Shown here: positions 23,213 through 34,548 of the stretch, piece by piece
Position numbering within the stretch: position 1 is the stretch's first letter
How the letters are laid out: the number at the start of each line of letters is the position of its first letter
Source: Hortaea werneckii
Taxonomy: Eukaryota; Ascomycota; Dothideomycetes; Mycosphaerellales; Teratosphaeriaceae
DNA length: 59,356 nucleotides
Reading direction: 5' to 3'
Assembly (NCBI GenBank): GCA_037044905.1
Contig: JBAOKB010000084.1
Span: forward strand, 1-59,356
The notes under the pieces: model-generated
Seen by the model: the letters and a program-made list of their open reading frames with translations, nothing else
The model's database searches: none
What the model was told of the DNA's origin: nothing
Position numbers and translations under genes: made by a program

Positions 23213-23804
23213 ATGGCTTTGAACCCGCACCAGAAGAACAAGGTCGATGTCAGCGTACGTATCCCCAGACGCAACACTCCGCAAGCAAGAGACTGAACAG
23301 GGGTATAGCAACTATCTGAAGAAGAGCAGAAGCTTTTCCGCCTGTACGGCAAGCTTCCTAACAAGAAGGACTTGCTGCAGAACAAGCTGAAGGAGCGCAA
23401 GTACTTCGACAGCGGCGACTATGCCATGAGCAAGGCCGGCAAGTCTGATGCCGGCCTGGTGGGAGGACTGGGGAGAGAGCATCCTTCGTACGACGGCCCC
23501 ACCCCAACCTTCTGCTCCGGGTCTTCCAAATGGGAGGTGAGCTGACGTCAGTCACAGGCCCGATAGCATCCCGCATCTTTCCCAGCAGCAATCCCAGGGC
23601 TCCGGTGCGCCACCTGCCGGCGGTGCCGCCAACAACGGACCAGCCCTCCACCCTGCTCCTAGCCAAGGGGGCCAGTCCGCGAGCCCGGTCAAGGAGCCCT
23701 CGATCCTCCAGCGAGGCATGAGCGTCGATGAGCAGGAGAGCGAGGCGGTCGCGAAGCAGGTGGAGAACGCAACCGAGGAGAAGGGTGTTCCGATTGGTCA
23801 ATAG
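23213..23804 (+). CDS. IGO1: Endosulfine-family PP2A regulator Igo1
   Basis: Exons 23213-23254, 23309-23487 and 23558-23804; 155 aa. The conserved core is KLPNKKDLLQNKLKERKYFDSGDYAMSK; the FDSGDY serine is the site phosphorylated by Greatwall/Rim15 kinases. Once phosphorylated, endosulfines bind and inhibit PP2A-B55, controlling entry into quiescence and mitosis. The second intron joins 'REHPS' to 'PDSIPHLSQ', matching the HPS-P-x-x-IPH block of the family; reading through instead gives an unrelated tail. The C-terminus is polar and low-complexity and includes SASPVKEPS. The first coding exon is only 14 codons. It converges on the aconitase gene with about 215 bp between stops. Confidence 0.93.
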
Positions 23805-24018
23805 GCTCCATTATACCGGGTATTTGCGCGCGAGAAGCTACGATGTAACGGCAGACCAGCGACGCGTTTGGTAGGCTCAGTGACTAGGCTCTGCAGAGCA
23901 GAGGTGAGGCGTTTGGGGCGCAGAGGGAGGGGGCAGTAACGGAAACGAGATCAATTTCAAGTGTCCATGTCATGCTTTGTTTTTGATTTTTTGTGGGTAT
24001 CTACACATGTTATGCGAA

Positions 24019-26519
24019 TCACGCGCCCTTGCTTCTCTGAGAGAGCAGGTTCAGTGCGCTACCAGCGAGGATGAAACCACATTGGTCTCTGCTCAGATTG
24101 AACTTCACTGGTACCTTGAATTGCTCACCAGTCTTGCTCTTGTTCACGACGAGGTGGACCTGGCCGCTTCCACCGTTTTGCAGAACGTCGTAGAGGCCTT
24201 CAGTGGAAACGCTGTCGCAACCGGCCATCTTGTCATAGTCCGCCTCGTTGGCAAAAGTAAGCGGCACAATACCTTGCTTCTTCAGGTTCGTCTCATGGAT
24301 ACGAGCGAATGATTTGGCAAGGACAATGCGTCCACCTAGATATCTTGGCTGCAGTGCAGCGTGTTCACGGGCAGATCCCTCCCCGTAGTTGTGTTCGGCC
24401 ACGACCAACCAGGGCTGGCTCTGCGACTTCCACTTCGAAGCCAACTCAGGGATGGTGTAGGAAGATCCATCGACGTCTTGAACCGTGTTCACAGCCTCAG
24501 TGTCCGCACTAATTGCACCGATGAGAGTGTTCTCAGAGATATTGGGCAGATGGCCCTTGTACTTGAGCCAGGGCCCTGCGGCTGAGATGGTGTCGGTCGT
24601 GCATTGACCCTTGACCTTGACAAGCACCTTCATCCCCTGCAGCTCGCCGGCTGGGAATGGATCGAAAGCATCTAACACGGCCAGCCGGTCAGACTCAGGG
24701 TCAATGGCAACATTCACAGAAGCGTCAGGAGTAGGAGGGCTTGGCTGAAACTTGAGGTCTCCGGCAGCAAACCCTGCACTCGGTAGGTCGATGCCGAATG
24801 GCGGGTCAAACTTGAATTCTTTGCCGCCTGGCAGAGGAATGCTGTCAGTCATAGGGTTGAAGTCAGTCCGCCCAGAGTAACTCATCGCCGTCACGAGCTC
24901 AGGAGATGCTAGGAAATTCATAGTCTTCCTGTTACCATCGTTACGGCCTGGGAAGTTGCGGTTGTAACTGGTGAAAATGGCGTTGTCCTCGCCCTTCTGG
25001 ACGCCATCTGTACGACTCCATTGGCCAATACAGGGTCCGCAAGCGTTGGCAAGAACCATACCACCGGCATTCTCGAATGTCTGCATGGTACCGTCGCGGT
25101 CAACAGTCGCTCTGATCTGCTCAGAACCTGGTGTGATGAAGAAGTCTGCCTTTGGTTTGAGGCCGGCGTCAGACGCCTGCTTGACGAGAGATTCGCAGCG
25201 GGTCATGTCGGCGTAGGAGCTGTTGGTGCAGGAGCCAATGAGACCAGCACCAAATGTTTCGGGCCACTCGTTTGACTTGATGGCATCCTTGAACTTAGAC
25301 AAAGGCGTGCTCAGATCCGGTGTGAATGGCCCGTTGATGTGTGGTTCGAGCTCGCTGAGGTTAATGACCACTTCCTCGTCGTACTCAGCCCCAGAGTCAG
25401 GAGCCAATAGGTTGTGAGGACCTGGCGAAGATGCTATTGCTGCAGCCTGCTCGGCAATCGATGCTCGGTGCGTGGACTGGAGGTAAGGGACGTGTGAGTT
25501 CGGGGTGAAAGGGAAGATGGATGTCGTAGCTCCCATCTCGGCGCCCATGTCTGGTGCGAAGGCGTTAGCTTGTCATCATAAAACATGAAATGAGGAGACT
25601 TACTGCAGATGGTAGCCATGCCAGTACAGCTGAGGCTCTGTACGCCGGGTCCAGTATATTCAATGATGTAGCCGGTGCCACCGCGAACAGTGAGCTTCCC
25701 GGCCAGGTTCAGAATTACGTCCTTAGGGGATGCCCAGCCACTGAGCTGCCCCTCTAGCCTGACACCACGGATCTTCGGTGCCTTGAGCTCCCACGGCGCA
25801 TCGACCAACGCATCCACGGCATCCGCACCACCTACACCAATTGCGATGGATCCAAGACCACCGGCGTTTGGCGTATGCGAATCGGTGCCCAACATCATCA
25901 AGCCCGGTGCAGCGTAGTTTTCCAGCACAGCCTGGTGGATGATGCCTGCGCCGGGAGGCCAAAATTCAATACCATATTTCTTCGCCGCACTTTCCAAAAA
26001 ATCATAGACCTCCTTGTTTCCGCTAATGCTGTTCGGCAGATCCGTATCGGCACCTTTCTCGCCGACGATCATGTGGTCACAGTGGATGCTGGCTGGCACA
26101 GCTGTAGATGGCAACCCACAGCTCATGAACTGCAATAGTGCCATCTGTGCACTCGCATCTTGCATTGCCACTCTATCAGGCTTGAGCTTGAGCGTCGCAT
26201 TGCCTCTGATGTCCAGTCCATCATTGGTGCCTTCCAGCAACGACTCTTCTGGGTTGTCCAGGTGGGAGAACAAGATCTTCTCGGCGAGCGTCAATGGGCG
26301 TTTTGGCAGGAGCCGGCGGACAGCGTGTAATCGCTGCAACAGCTTCGAATAGGGAGGTGTGCGTGCAGCGACATTGCTCGCGGCTGCCGATGTCGCGGCG
26401 TCGGTGGCAGTCGCGAGGGTGCGGCGATGGAGAGGAAGAAGCTGTCGGAGACTACTAGGCAGTGACAAGATGTTTTGTCCCGCGACCGGCGCTGTTCCAG
26501 CTCTCCGCGCTGCCAACAT
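24019..26519 (-). CDS. Mitochondrial aconitase, second type (AcoB/Aco2)
   Basis: Exons 26519-25604 and 25550-24019; 815 aa. An Arg/Ser/Ala-rich mitochondrial presequence (about 1-60) precedes the aconitase catalytic domains. The 4Fe-4S ligands are C413 (GSCTNSSYADM) and C476/C479 (ACGPCIGQW). The swivel domain carries YGEGSAREHAALQPRYLGG. The enzyme interconverts citrate and isocitrate. Details such as the IVGEKGADTDLP insertion region and ENYAAPGLMMLG differ from the main fungal aconitase and fit the AcoB/Aco2 branch. In Aspergillus and yeast this branch contributes to the homocitrate to homoaconitate step of lysine synthesis. The subfamily call rests on remembered sequences. The single intron splits the Asn codon before MGAEMGAT. 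Confidence 0.92.
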
Positions 26520-27051
26520 CTTTTGTGGTCAATGGGTCTTTGCCTTCGTACAAGCGCGTCTGGAGATGTACTACAGGCGCGATGGAAATAATGCGAATTT
26601 CCCCAGCTGCGTTTCCGAAATCGGCTTACTCATGGGATATACATCTCTCCCGACCCGATCTCCGCGGCGACCTCCCATTCCATCCTCACCACATTGCCTC
26701 TAGACCGCTCTTCACCGAAGCGGTACGCTCGCTCATGAGAGCGGCTACATCCATCATGTAGGCATAAATATTTGACACGATTGGCGGATATACAGTCTTA
26801 CACGCTTCCGGTTGTCAGCGCAGTGAAGGTCTTGGGCACGTAGATCCCTCCGTCCGCGTTTAACTCCACCACAAAGCTCGGAGATAAGGTGGTTAACCAT
26901 CGTTTAAGTCCTTCCTTTGAGTTGCTTTACGTCACACGAGGTGCCTAGGTCGTTACTGCAAACATTGAAAAAGCGTCCATGTACAACTGACTTGAATTCC
27001 TACCTAGGTACCTATCTTCATCAACTCTAGTTGAACACCTCAGTACTCAAG
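26520..27051. promoter_or_regulatory. Divergent promoter region (aconitase / aldo-keto reductase)
   Basis: 530 bp between diverging start codons. No gene seen. Confidence 0.45.
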
Positions 27052-28343
27052 ATGCAGAAAGCTCAAGAGATGCTCGGAAAGGTCACCGGTGGTGCTGTTG
27101 GCCACAAGTTGCCCACTGCAAAACTGGGCAAGAACGGCCCCCAGGTCACTCGGATGGGCTATGGTGCTATGGGTCTCGTAAGTTGGATTCACCCTCGTCG
27201 CTGCTGAACAAAAGCTGAGTGGGTTCAGAGTGCCTTCTATGGCGCCCCAAAGCCTGATGAAGATCGTTTCAAAGTGCTTGACAAGTGCTACGCGTCCGGC
27301 GAGCTGTTTTGGGACTCCGCGGACATGTACATGGACAATGAGGATTTGCTCGGTACGTGATGGGCTTCTGCCTCGATCAAGCGCCTTCGACTGACTGTAA
27401 TTACAGGCAAATGGTTCCAAGCCAACCCAGGTAAAAGGGACCACATCTTCCTCGCCACCAAGTTCGCAAACCGTATGGAAGATGGCCAGCGCTGGGTAGA
27501 CTCTTCTCCCGAGTACTGTCGCCAAGCATGTGAGCGCTCTCTCAAACGTCTTGGGGTGGAGCACATCGATCTTTACTACGCCCACCGCCTTGATGGCAAA
27601 ACTCCAGTGGAGAAGACCATGGAGGAATTGAAGAAGCTCAAGCAAGAGGGCAAGATCAAGTACATCGGCCTTTCAGAGTGCAGCAGCGAATCGTTGCGTC
27701 GCGCATGCAAGGTCGAGTTTGTCGATGCCGTTCAAATCGAGTATTCTCCCTTTTCGCTCGACATCGAAGCCGAGAGCATCGGTCTTCTCAAGGCATGCCG
27801 CGAGCTGGGCTGTGCTATCGTGCCCTACTCTCCTATCGGTAGAGGAATGCTCGGTGGCACCATTCGCAGCCCAGCAGACTTCGAGGAAGGTAAGTATATC
27901 ACAAACAAGGGTTGCTGTAACTGGGCATGATTTGCTGACCCGTCTACTCAGGTGACTTCCGCAAATTCGCACCTCGCTTCTCCGAGGAGAACTTCCCCAA
28001 GAACCTGCAACTTGTCGACCGCATCAGCGAGATTGCCAAGAGCAAAGGCTGCACGCCAAGCCAGCTCACGCTTGCCTGGATTCTTGCTCAAGGCGAAGAC
28101 TTTTTCCCGGTTCGTAAAGCTCTTCGTACGCGCTACATTCCCTTGCTAACCACCATTCAGATCCCAGGCACAACAAACCTGGAGCGACTTGACGAGAACT
28201 TGGGCGCTCTCCACCTCAAGTTGAGTAAGGACGAGGAACAAGAGATTCGCAAGGCCTGCGAGGCCGCCGAGGTTCACGGTGGCCGATACCCGGAAGCCTT
28301 CGCCTCCGCTTGCTTTGCTGACACGCCACCACTGAACGCCTAG
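27052..28343 (+). CDS. Aldo-keto reductase (pyridoxal reductase/AKR13-like)
   Basis: Five exons: 27052-27177, 27229-27352, 27407-27889, 27952-28109 and 28161-28343; 357 aa. A (beta/alpha)8 oxidoreductase using NADPH. The catalytic tetrad is visible as D71 and Y76 (WDSADMYMDNE), K102 (LATKFANR) and H143 (YYAHRLD). Also present are IKYIGLSECSSE, QIEYSPFSLD, YSPIGRGMLGG and the cofactor-end IPGTTNLERLDENLGAL. The family includes YakC-type reductases and fission-yeast pyridoxal reductase Plr1; the actual carbonyl substrate cannot be read from the sequence. The fourth intron has an unusual donor, GTTCGT, but a good branch site (GCTAAC), and it restores FFP-IPGTTN. Confidence 0.93.
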
Positions 28344-28798
28344 AGGCGAAGACGTGACCGTGGTAGCTATTTTGAAGAATGAGACATGATTCCAAGACTT
28401 TAGACGATCCACTTAAGCTCAAGACATGCCAACACTTACCTTGGTAGCTAGTGGTAATACATTGCAGCCGTGATTATTTTAGTGTAGTAATAGTCTTCGG
28501 TCAAGCCTTTTTCTGCTGTGTGCTGCGCCTCTGCCAACAGACATGTAAGCAAATCCTTGATCCTGCGCTCTACGCCTTTAGCCTGTGGAATCATTCGCTG
28601 CGCTTCCAGTCATGTGCTCATGAAGTCCCCCCTGTGCTTAATGTCGTGTTGTGCTCGTGATCTCAGCGAGGCTCCTTTTGCGGTATACGAACCCTCCAGT
28701 GTCTGCGATACACAGTAAGATTCGGAGCCTCGAGAGTCACATCTCGGAGCATTTCGAAATAATCATGCTCCGGCCGAGATCGGCACCGGAGCGGTTCT
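28344..28798. other. Intergenic region
   Basis: Between the aldo-keto reductase and the decayed gene. A short frame (28651-28836) may contain the lost 5' end of the latter, but I cannot show it. Confidence 0.4.
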
Positions 28799-30980
28799 GT
28801 GAACGTCGCCGTTGCCCCTGCTCTTCAGCCGCGTAAACGAGCGCCTGATCCAGTAAGCGGATGCTCTAGAGCGAACGCCTCCGCCATCCAAGCACCAGCC
28901 CCTCTGGCGAAGAAGCCCAGGCGTTCACACGCGTGGATCGAATTGTCTGGCGACGAACCGCTTCATAGGGAACCCAGGCGTTCACGCGCGCGGATCGAAT
29001 CCTCTGACGACGAACCGCTTCACGAGGAATACTATGCATCCGTTCACGAAAAATCCATCGAGCCGCGACGCGAGCAACCTACCTTAGCGAATGGCCTCGC
29101 GAGCCTGCCGATGAAGCGCTTCCCCGGCAACTTGGCGACTCTTTCCTCGACTTGTTGGTCCTGCCGAGGAATGAGGGTTCTACACTTCCTCCCGAGCTTG
29201 CTAGATTTGTCGCGAACGATGGATATCTCGACCACGGGCGAATTACACAGCCGGGCGAGGCGGCGAGGTGTATCTTTGCCGGATGCTCTGGCACCGCCTC
29301 TCGGCTGCCAGAGCTCGTACACCACATGATGACACCCGCACATATCTTACTTTGGCCAAACGCTCCTGCCGCATATCGTCTCAACGGGCACTCCAAGTCC
29401 CCATGCACCGCTAAGCTACTAGACAGAGCGGTCTGTCCGTTTGCTGCCTCCAACGGACAGTGCACAAACCTCGACTAGGCCGCATTTCGAGTGCTTATGA
29501 AACGTTGGATCGCGAGGATGTCCGCCGGAGAGATCAAATCAACCGGAGGCGCTCGCTACGTCACTTCCAATGGCCGGGTGGACTACAGGCACCTGGACTC
29601 GCTGCGAAGGCTTATAGATTCCCTGGTAGCGATAGACTTCGTTATCCACAATCTTTAGAGATCAACAGGCCTCCGATGTAGTTGCGGCTTCATCTTTGGG
29701 TCCGCAGTGAGTGCTGCACTCCACGTTTCGGCAGGATGTACTGGCGAAAGGCACGACAGCCTGAGTTTTCTCGCGAGTTTTCCACCGATCGGCGCTTCAA
29801 GAAAATGTCCGAGCCTAGAATCCGCTATCTTTGGTCCGGACGATTTTGACGACACTTCCCCTGAAGAGGCAGCCAATACCGACAGAGAAGACGATGGACC
29901 CGACGTCGCACAAGATGACGAAGACAACGACGGGGCCAGATCGAGATCCTTCGATTACTACACGATCCTTTGTGTGAGAAAGGATGATCTCCAGGCACGG
30001 TCGATTCTCGATGCTGCGCCCCCAGGGAAGCTTGTCTTCTCGCTGGATCGCTACAGCTCGGATAACATACCCAAAAATGTGATGAGGATATAGAAAGCTC
30101 ATGCACAAGCTCATAACCGGGCTTTTGAGCTTAGCTGCGCAATTATTCGAGTACAGCAAGAAAGGCTCAAGTCGCTATTCCATCCTCTGCTGCCGGCAAT
30201 GCCAGAATATGCCGGGATGCACAAATCGTTCCTGGATTACTTCTTCGTTGGGGCAAGTAGTGACGGTCCTCCGGACATAGCGAAAGCCAGATGCCATATT
30301 GCACAATCTGTGCGAATTACGCTGCTCATGCTTGCACTTTGCGAGAAGCGAGCACCAAACGAACGGTTTTTGCTAATAATCGCGGACTCTTGGAGTTGCG
30401 CGGCTCCGAATATGGCGTGGATCTGCGCTATATGCGACTTCAAGATGCATATTGGACTAAAAGAATCAGACGCTCGTGCCGTATTTTCGACTGATGGTGA
30501 AGGAGATGCGTTCTTTAAGCTGCTAGAGGACAACGAGCCAAGATTCAAGGGCTTGTGGATCATCGTTACTAGTTCGAGTTGGAGTCTACTGCCTTTGCGA
30601 AGGCGTATGCCAATGATGGGGAAGAGGACCAACTCGCATCTGCATTTGTGAGGTGGTGCATAGTAAAGCAAGGTGGTAAGAGGCCTGTGGCGGCAGGGCA
30701 CAGATATACTACCTCTGGAAAGAGCCAATGGGGGAAGAACCCAAATGGGCGGCTTTACAAGATCGAGGAGTGCTGGGAGAGTTCCGGTCAGACTTCAGAC
30801 TTCTGGCATCTGTCAATGATGGCATTGAGAGAACCGCAGAATGCTCAGTATCTAGGTATCGTACGTTTGAAATGGCGAGCAAGGTTTGAGAAATCTACGA
30901 ATTCTTTCCAAAGTATTGTCAAACAGAAGATACCAACCATACTTTGCAACTTACAGATGAATAGACAGAAGCGAGCATGA
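28799..30980 (+). pseudogene. Decayed gene: long frame with three in-frame TAG stops and two frameshifts
   Basis: From about 29080 to 30570 one reading frame keeps protein-like sequence but is cut by TAG at 29476-29478, 29656-29658 and 30091-30093, with no TAA or TGA. Upstream (28799-29090) the protein-like frame is different, and downstream (about 30570-30980) it shifts again, for example to YANDGEEDQLASAFVRWC. Visible parts: a basic/acidic repeat region, Cys/His clusters that could be zinc fingers (CIFAGC..LVHHMMTPAH, CPFAASNGQC), an acidic stretch (DDGPDVAQDDEDNDG) and FFKLLEDNEPRFKGLWIIV. I do not recognise the family. Each stop could be CAG changed to TAG, as repeat-induced point mutation would produce, but each also resembles a 3' splice site, so a multi-intron gene is not fully excluded. 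The frameshift near 30570 argues for a pseudogene. Confidence 0.6.
28916..29029 (+). repeat. 57-bp tandem duplication, two copies
   Basis: Copies at 28916-28972 and 28973-29029 differ at only a few bases. Both encode PRRS(H/R)A(W/R)IE(L/S)S(G/D)DEPLH-E in the same frame. The unit length is a multiple of three, so the duplication arose while, or as if, the frame was coding. Confidence 0.93.
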
Positions 30981-31196
30981 ATGAAAAGCGCTGTACGCAT
31001 GAGATATGCACTGTGTCCAGTATTTACACACGTCTTCATTCCCTTCCTACGAGAAAGAGACAAGAGAGCGTACCACCAACCTCTACCGAAAAGCCGGGAG
31101 CCTGTGTCAGATAGGAATGAAAGAATGATGTTTCTCGCTGCAACGCCGCCGAACGCCTCAAAGCGCACTCTAGAAAGTCTCCTTGCTTTTGCGTTT

Positions 31197-33897
31197 CTAC
31201 TCCTGCCCGAAGCCAACCGTTTCTTCGACAGCCCAGAGCAGCTTTTGCTGCAGCGCGTCGAAACTCTTGTATGGCGGCATGTCCAAACGGTTGAAGCACG
31301 TATGCGCCTTGGGAAGTTGGCCTTCTTCTCCGCTCTTTTCAATTGTGAATCGTCGTGGACCATCAGAGCCTTGCAGGTCTTTGAAGCCGTTGACAGGGAT
31401 ACGCGATGTACCAGTGGCAAACTGCAAAAGTCTGCTCTTCTGCTCTGCGTCCCAACTGCGAATGCACTGCCAGAAGTTTTGCACGACTGGGTCATTCTCG
31501 GTGTATCCGCGGTAGTCAGTGTGCTTCTTCCAGTCGTCGACATCAATGTCTGCTATACCACCGATGAGGAGTTCCAGCTCACGCTCATCGAAGACGTTGA
31601 CGAGATCGGCAGGGATGAGCTCGTGGAAACCGGTAACGAAAGCATTGAACTGCTCCTCAACGCGCTTCTGGATACGCCATTCGGTGATAAGCCTAGATGG
31701 CGATGTTAGCTGAAGTTTTGATAGATTGTGCGAAGCAAAACTTACTCAATGTACTCCTGCTTGTTCTCATTCGTCACTTCGATATCTTCTCCACCAGGCT
31801 TCAACTCCACAGTGACCTTCTCACCAAATCTTTCATCTTCAACGGAGAAAGTGCTGTAAATCACGTCCGTGATGTCGTTCTCCATGGCCCAGGTGAGAGT
31901 GCGGTGGAATTCGGCATCCACGCCCTCCATGTCTTGCAAGGTGACCCTCTTTTTGAGGATCATCTTGTAGAACGCTCCAATGAAGAATGCGTCCAAGAAG
32001 CGCCGGTGGAAGATGGCCAGACCGACCACGCGTCCAATAAACTTGAAGTAGCCAAGGTGCTCAGGGTTGATTCCAGAGTGCGGGTTGATCTGCAGGGTAT
32101 AGTTGTCGTGGGCGGAATACTCAAACAGACAATAGAAGGGGTTAAACATCTCGTGGGATAGGAGGAAAAAGAATTCTCTTGACAGGCCACCATAGTCAAG
32201 ACCATCTTCACCATCGAACTTGATCATCAGCCGCTTCTTGAGATCATTAGGCGATTGCCTCATGATCTCTGCGTAGCTGTCCTCGAAGATATGAGAACGT
32301 CGGACCTTGACATGGCACTGTCCGCTCAATATCCTCAGAGCTGGCTGAGAACGGAAGTAAATGAGCTTGCGCCTGAAGTCGCGTTTGTATTGTGGGACAT
32401 TTTGGTCCAATGACGATGGCAATCTGGGGTCGTCCCATGTCGTTGTCTTCGTGTTGTGGTCGACAAAGTAGACACGTGCCGTGTTCGTAAGTCGCATTTC
32501 CCATCCACTGGGCAAGGGCCCGAGTTGCGAGACTGGCTGCTGCTGAATGGTGCTGTTACCTGTAGCATTCTGGCCGTACATTCTTATGTATTGCTGCCGC
32601 CTAGGGTCCACCCAAGTCGTAGTACGGGTATTGTGGTCCACGAAATAGGCTCTGCCTTCCGGGGTATGTCTCTGTTCCCAGCCAGCTGGAAGCTCGCCAG
32701 TCCCAGCTGTAGTTGCGCCCGTTGCAACCATCTGCGCTGCGTTGGCTTGGTTCGCCGCGCTAGGAGTGTGCGAAGGTGATCCTTGCCTGTCAGACAGCGT
32801 GGGTGAGTTCGCACCGGTCCTATCCTCTGGCAGCACTCGCTGCTGATGTCGCTCTCGCTCTACGTTCTGTTGCTGTTGCATCTGTGCCCTCTGCTCACCA
32901 GCATTGAAGTTGGACGAGGGCCTTATCCATGTAGTCTGCCGTGAATTGTGGTCCACGTAATACGTTCGCCCCAGGTTATCCTCCCGTCTTTCCCATCCCG
33001 GAGGCAGCCTTCCCTGCGCATCTTCGAATGCGCTGAAGCCACTCCCATCGGCCCTCCTAGTGCCGCTGGCACCGTTAGTGGAGGGCGCGTTCGAGTTTGT
33101 GTTCTGCCTCGACGCATTCGCTGAGTTTGTGTTACTGGTGGGCCGTTCCGGTTGTAGCGACGCGTTCGACTGGGCACCTGCGGGCGTGCTTGCACCGTTC
33201 GCGCCAGCTGAAGATACAGATGGTCGGTTGTTGGTAGAGCCGCCATTAGGAATGGGTGCTCGGAGATTAGTCGAGAGATTAAGAATGAGTTTACCATTCA
33301 CTACGAGGTTGTCATTAGACTTGCGCAAGTCGCGGGTAAGCATTTCTGGCAGTGGTCAGTCAGTGGTTCGGTTCATGGTACTTGGTGCCCATATCTTACC
33401 ATCACCGCCAGCATCCAGATCGACAACGCTTCCAATGCGCACATTGACCACACCAAGAAAGCCCTGGTCCCTCTTCTTGAATTTCTTCTGGTCAAAGATT
33501 TGGACGGCCAGTATGCTCTCCTCGGTGACCCTCCTACGTTCTCATCAGTGATTGCTCCTGCCTGTTGTATCGCCACCTGTCTCTTCTCACTCACATGTCA
33601 AAGCTCTCGTTCCAATATGGGTTAAGCGTCTTCTTGATCACGCCGGTCGTCTTCGTCTGCTCGCCATTGATCGTCGCGACCGCGAAAGGGTCGGGGAATC
33701 CTATTGCTGGTGTTAGCGAGGCTACCGTGACTTCCGAGGTGGCGGACAGGACTCACGAAAGACATCTCGCTTGTACAAGCCATCCGCCGCAATGACTGGT
33801 ATACAACGTCAGTATCTCCTCGTTCGCCTTGAGCGAAGGTGTCTGGTATTCTCAACGTACTCGTCACCCTCAGGTTGGACTGCTGCGGAGCCTCCAT
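31197..33897 (-). CDS. hulA: HECT E3 ubiquitin ligase, Rsp5/NEDD4/HulA
   Basis: Six exons: 33897-33861, 33795-33757, 33700-33595, 33533-33400, 33345-31747 and 31693-31197; 803 aa. An N-terminal C2 domain (RVT|IIAADGLYKRDVFRFPDPF, KKTLNPYWNESFD) spans the four short exons. Three WW domains lie at about 219-248, 324-353 and 383-413, each with the two Trp and YYVDHN or YFVDHN. The HECT domain (about 430-803) contains the catalytic Cys C771 in HTCFNRLDMPPYKS and ends GFGQE. Rsp5-type ligases ubiquitinate plasma-membrane transporters, through arrestin adaptors with PY motifs, and many other targets. The linkers between WW domains are Asn/Gln/Ser-rich. Very high confidence because every junction restores the conserved C2 and HECT sequence. 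Confidence 0.97.
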
Positions 33898-34548
33898 GCT
33901 TATCGCTTGATTCCGTGCACCTCGACCCGATGCTCTAGTCCGTCAGGTCATTCACCGCCACGGAAGAATACACCAGGGACCGACGTCGCCGGTAGGAAGT
34001 AGGATGTTGTCACGGCGCCCTGTGCGTTGCCGGTAGTGCGCGGGTGGGTTGGGAGGGCAAAGCGTCGGTGTCAGTCAGGACGTTGTCGGTCGGCTGGTGG
34101 GCTGTTGTGGCTGTGTCTCGGCTCGATTCCGCCGGGTGCAGGCCAGGGGCTCACACGATGGTACTTGTCGCTGCGTGCGGAAGCTCACGCGACAGTAATT
34201 TCGATGGGACTCAGTCTGATAACTACTATGTAGGTATCGCAATAGGGACAAGTCGACTGTACCGCCGCGGATCGTGGTTAACGTCACTCAGGAAGCCACG
34301 CACGAGAACCCCCCGCAAACTTTTGCCCCACTTTTCGCTTGGTCAGAACTGGTCTGAGAATGTTCGGAAGCTTCCAAACCGACCGTATGAAACATTAACA
34401 GGATCGACGTGTCAACAAAGACCGACAGATGTGTGCGGCAGTGAATACGATTGATCTGTAGCTGTCGAGCGCAGATTGAGCATCGATTATATTACACGAC
34501 TACAAGTACAGAGGAGGGATAGCTATATTTAGCATGCAGCCGTTCGCG
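33898..34548. other. Intergenic region
   Basis: Promoter of hulA (transcribed leftwards) and 3' flank of the Zn2Cys6 gene. Nothing else seen. Confidence 0.5.

Noticed and set aside
29626..29681. Possible 56-bp intron (GTAGCG..GATGTAG) removing one TAG of the decayed gene
   Set aside because: It would shift the frame into an Arg-rich reading that stops soon after; not convincing, but listed as an alternative.
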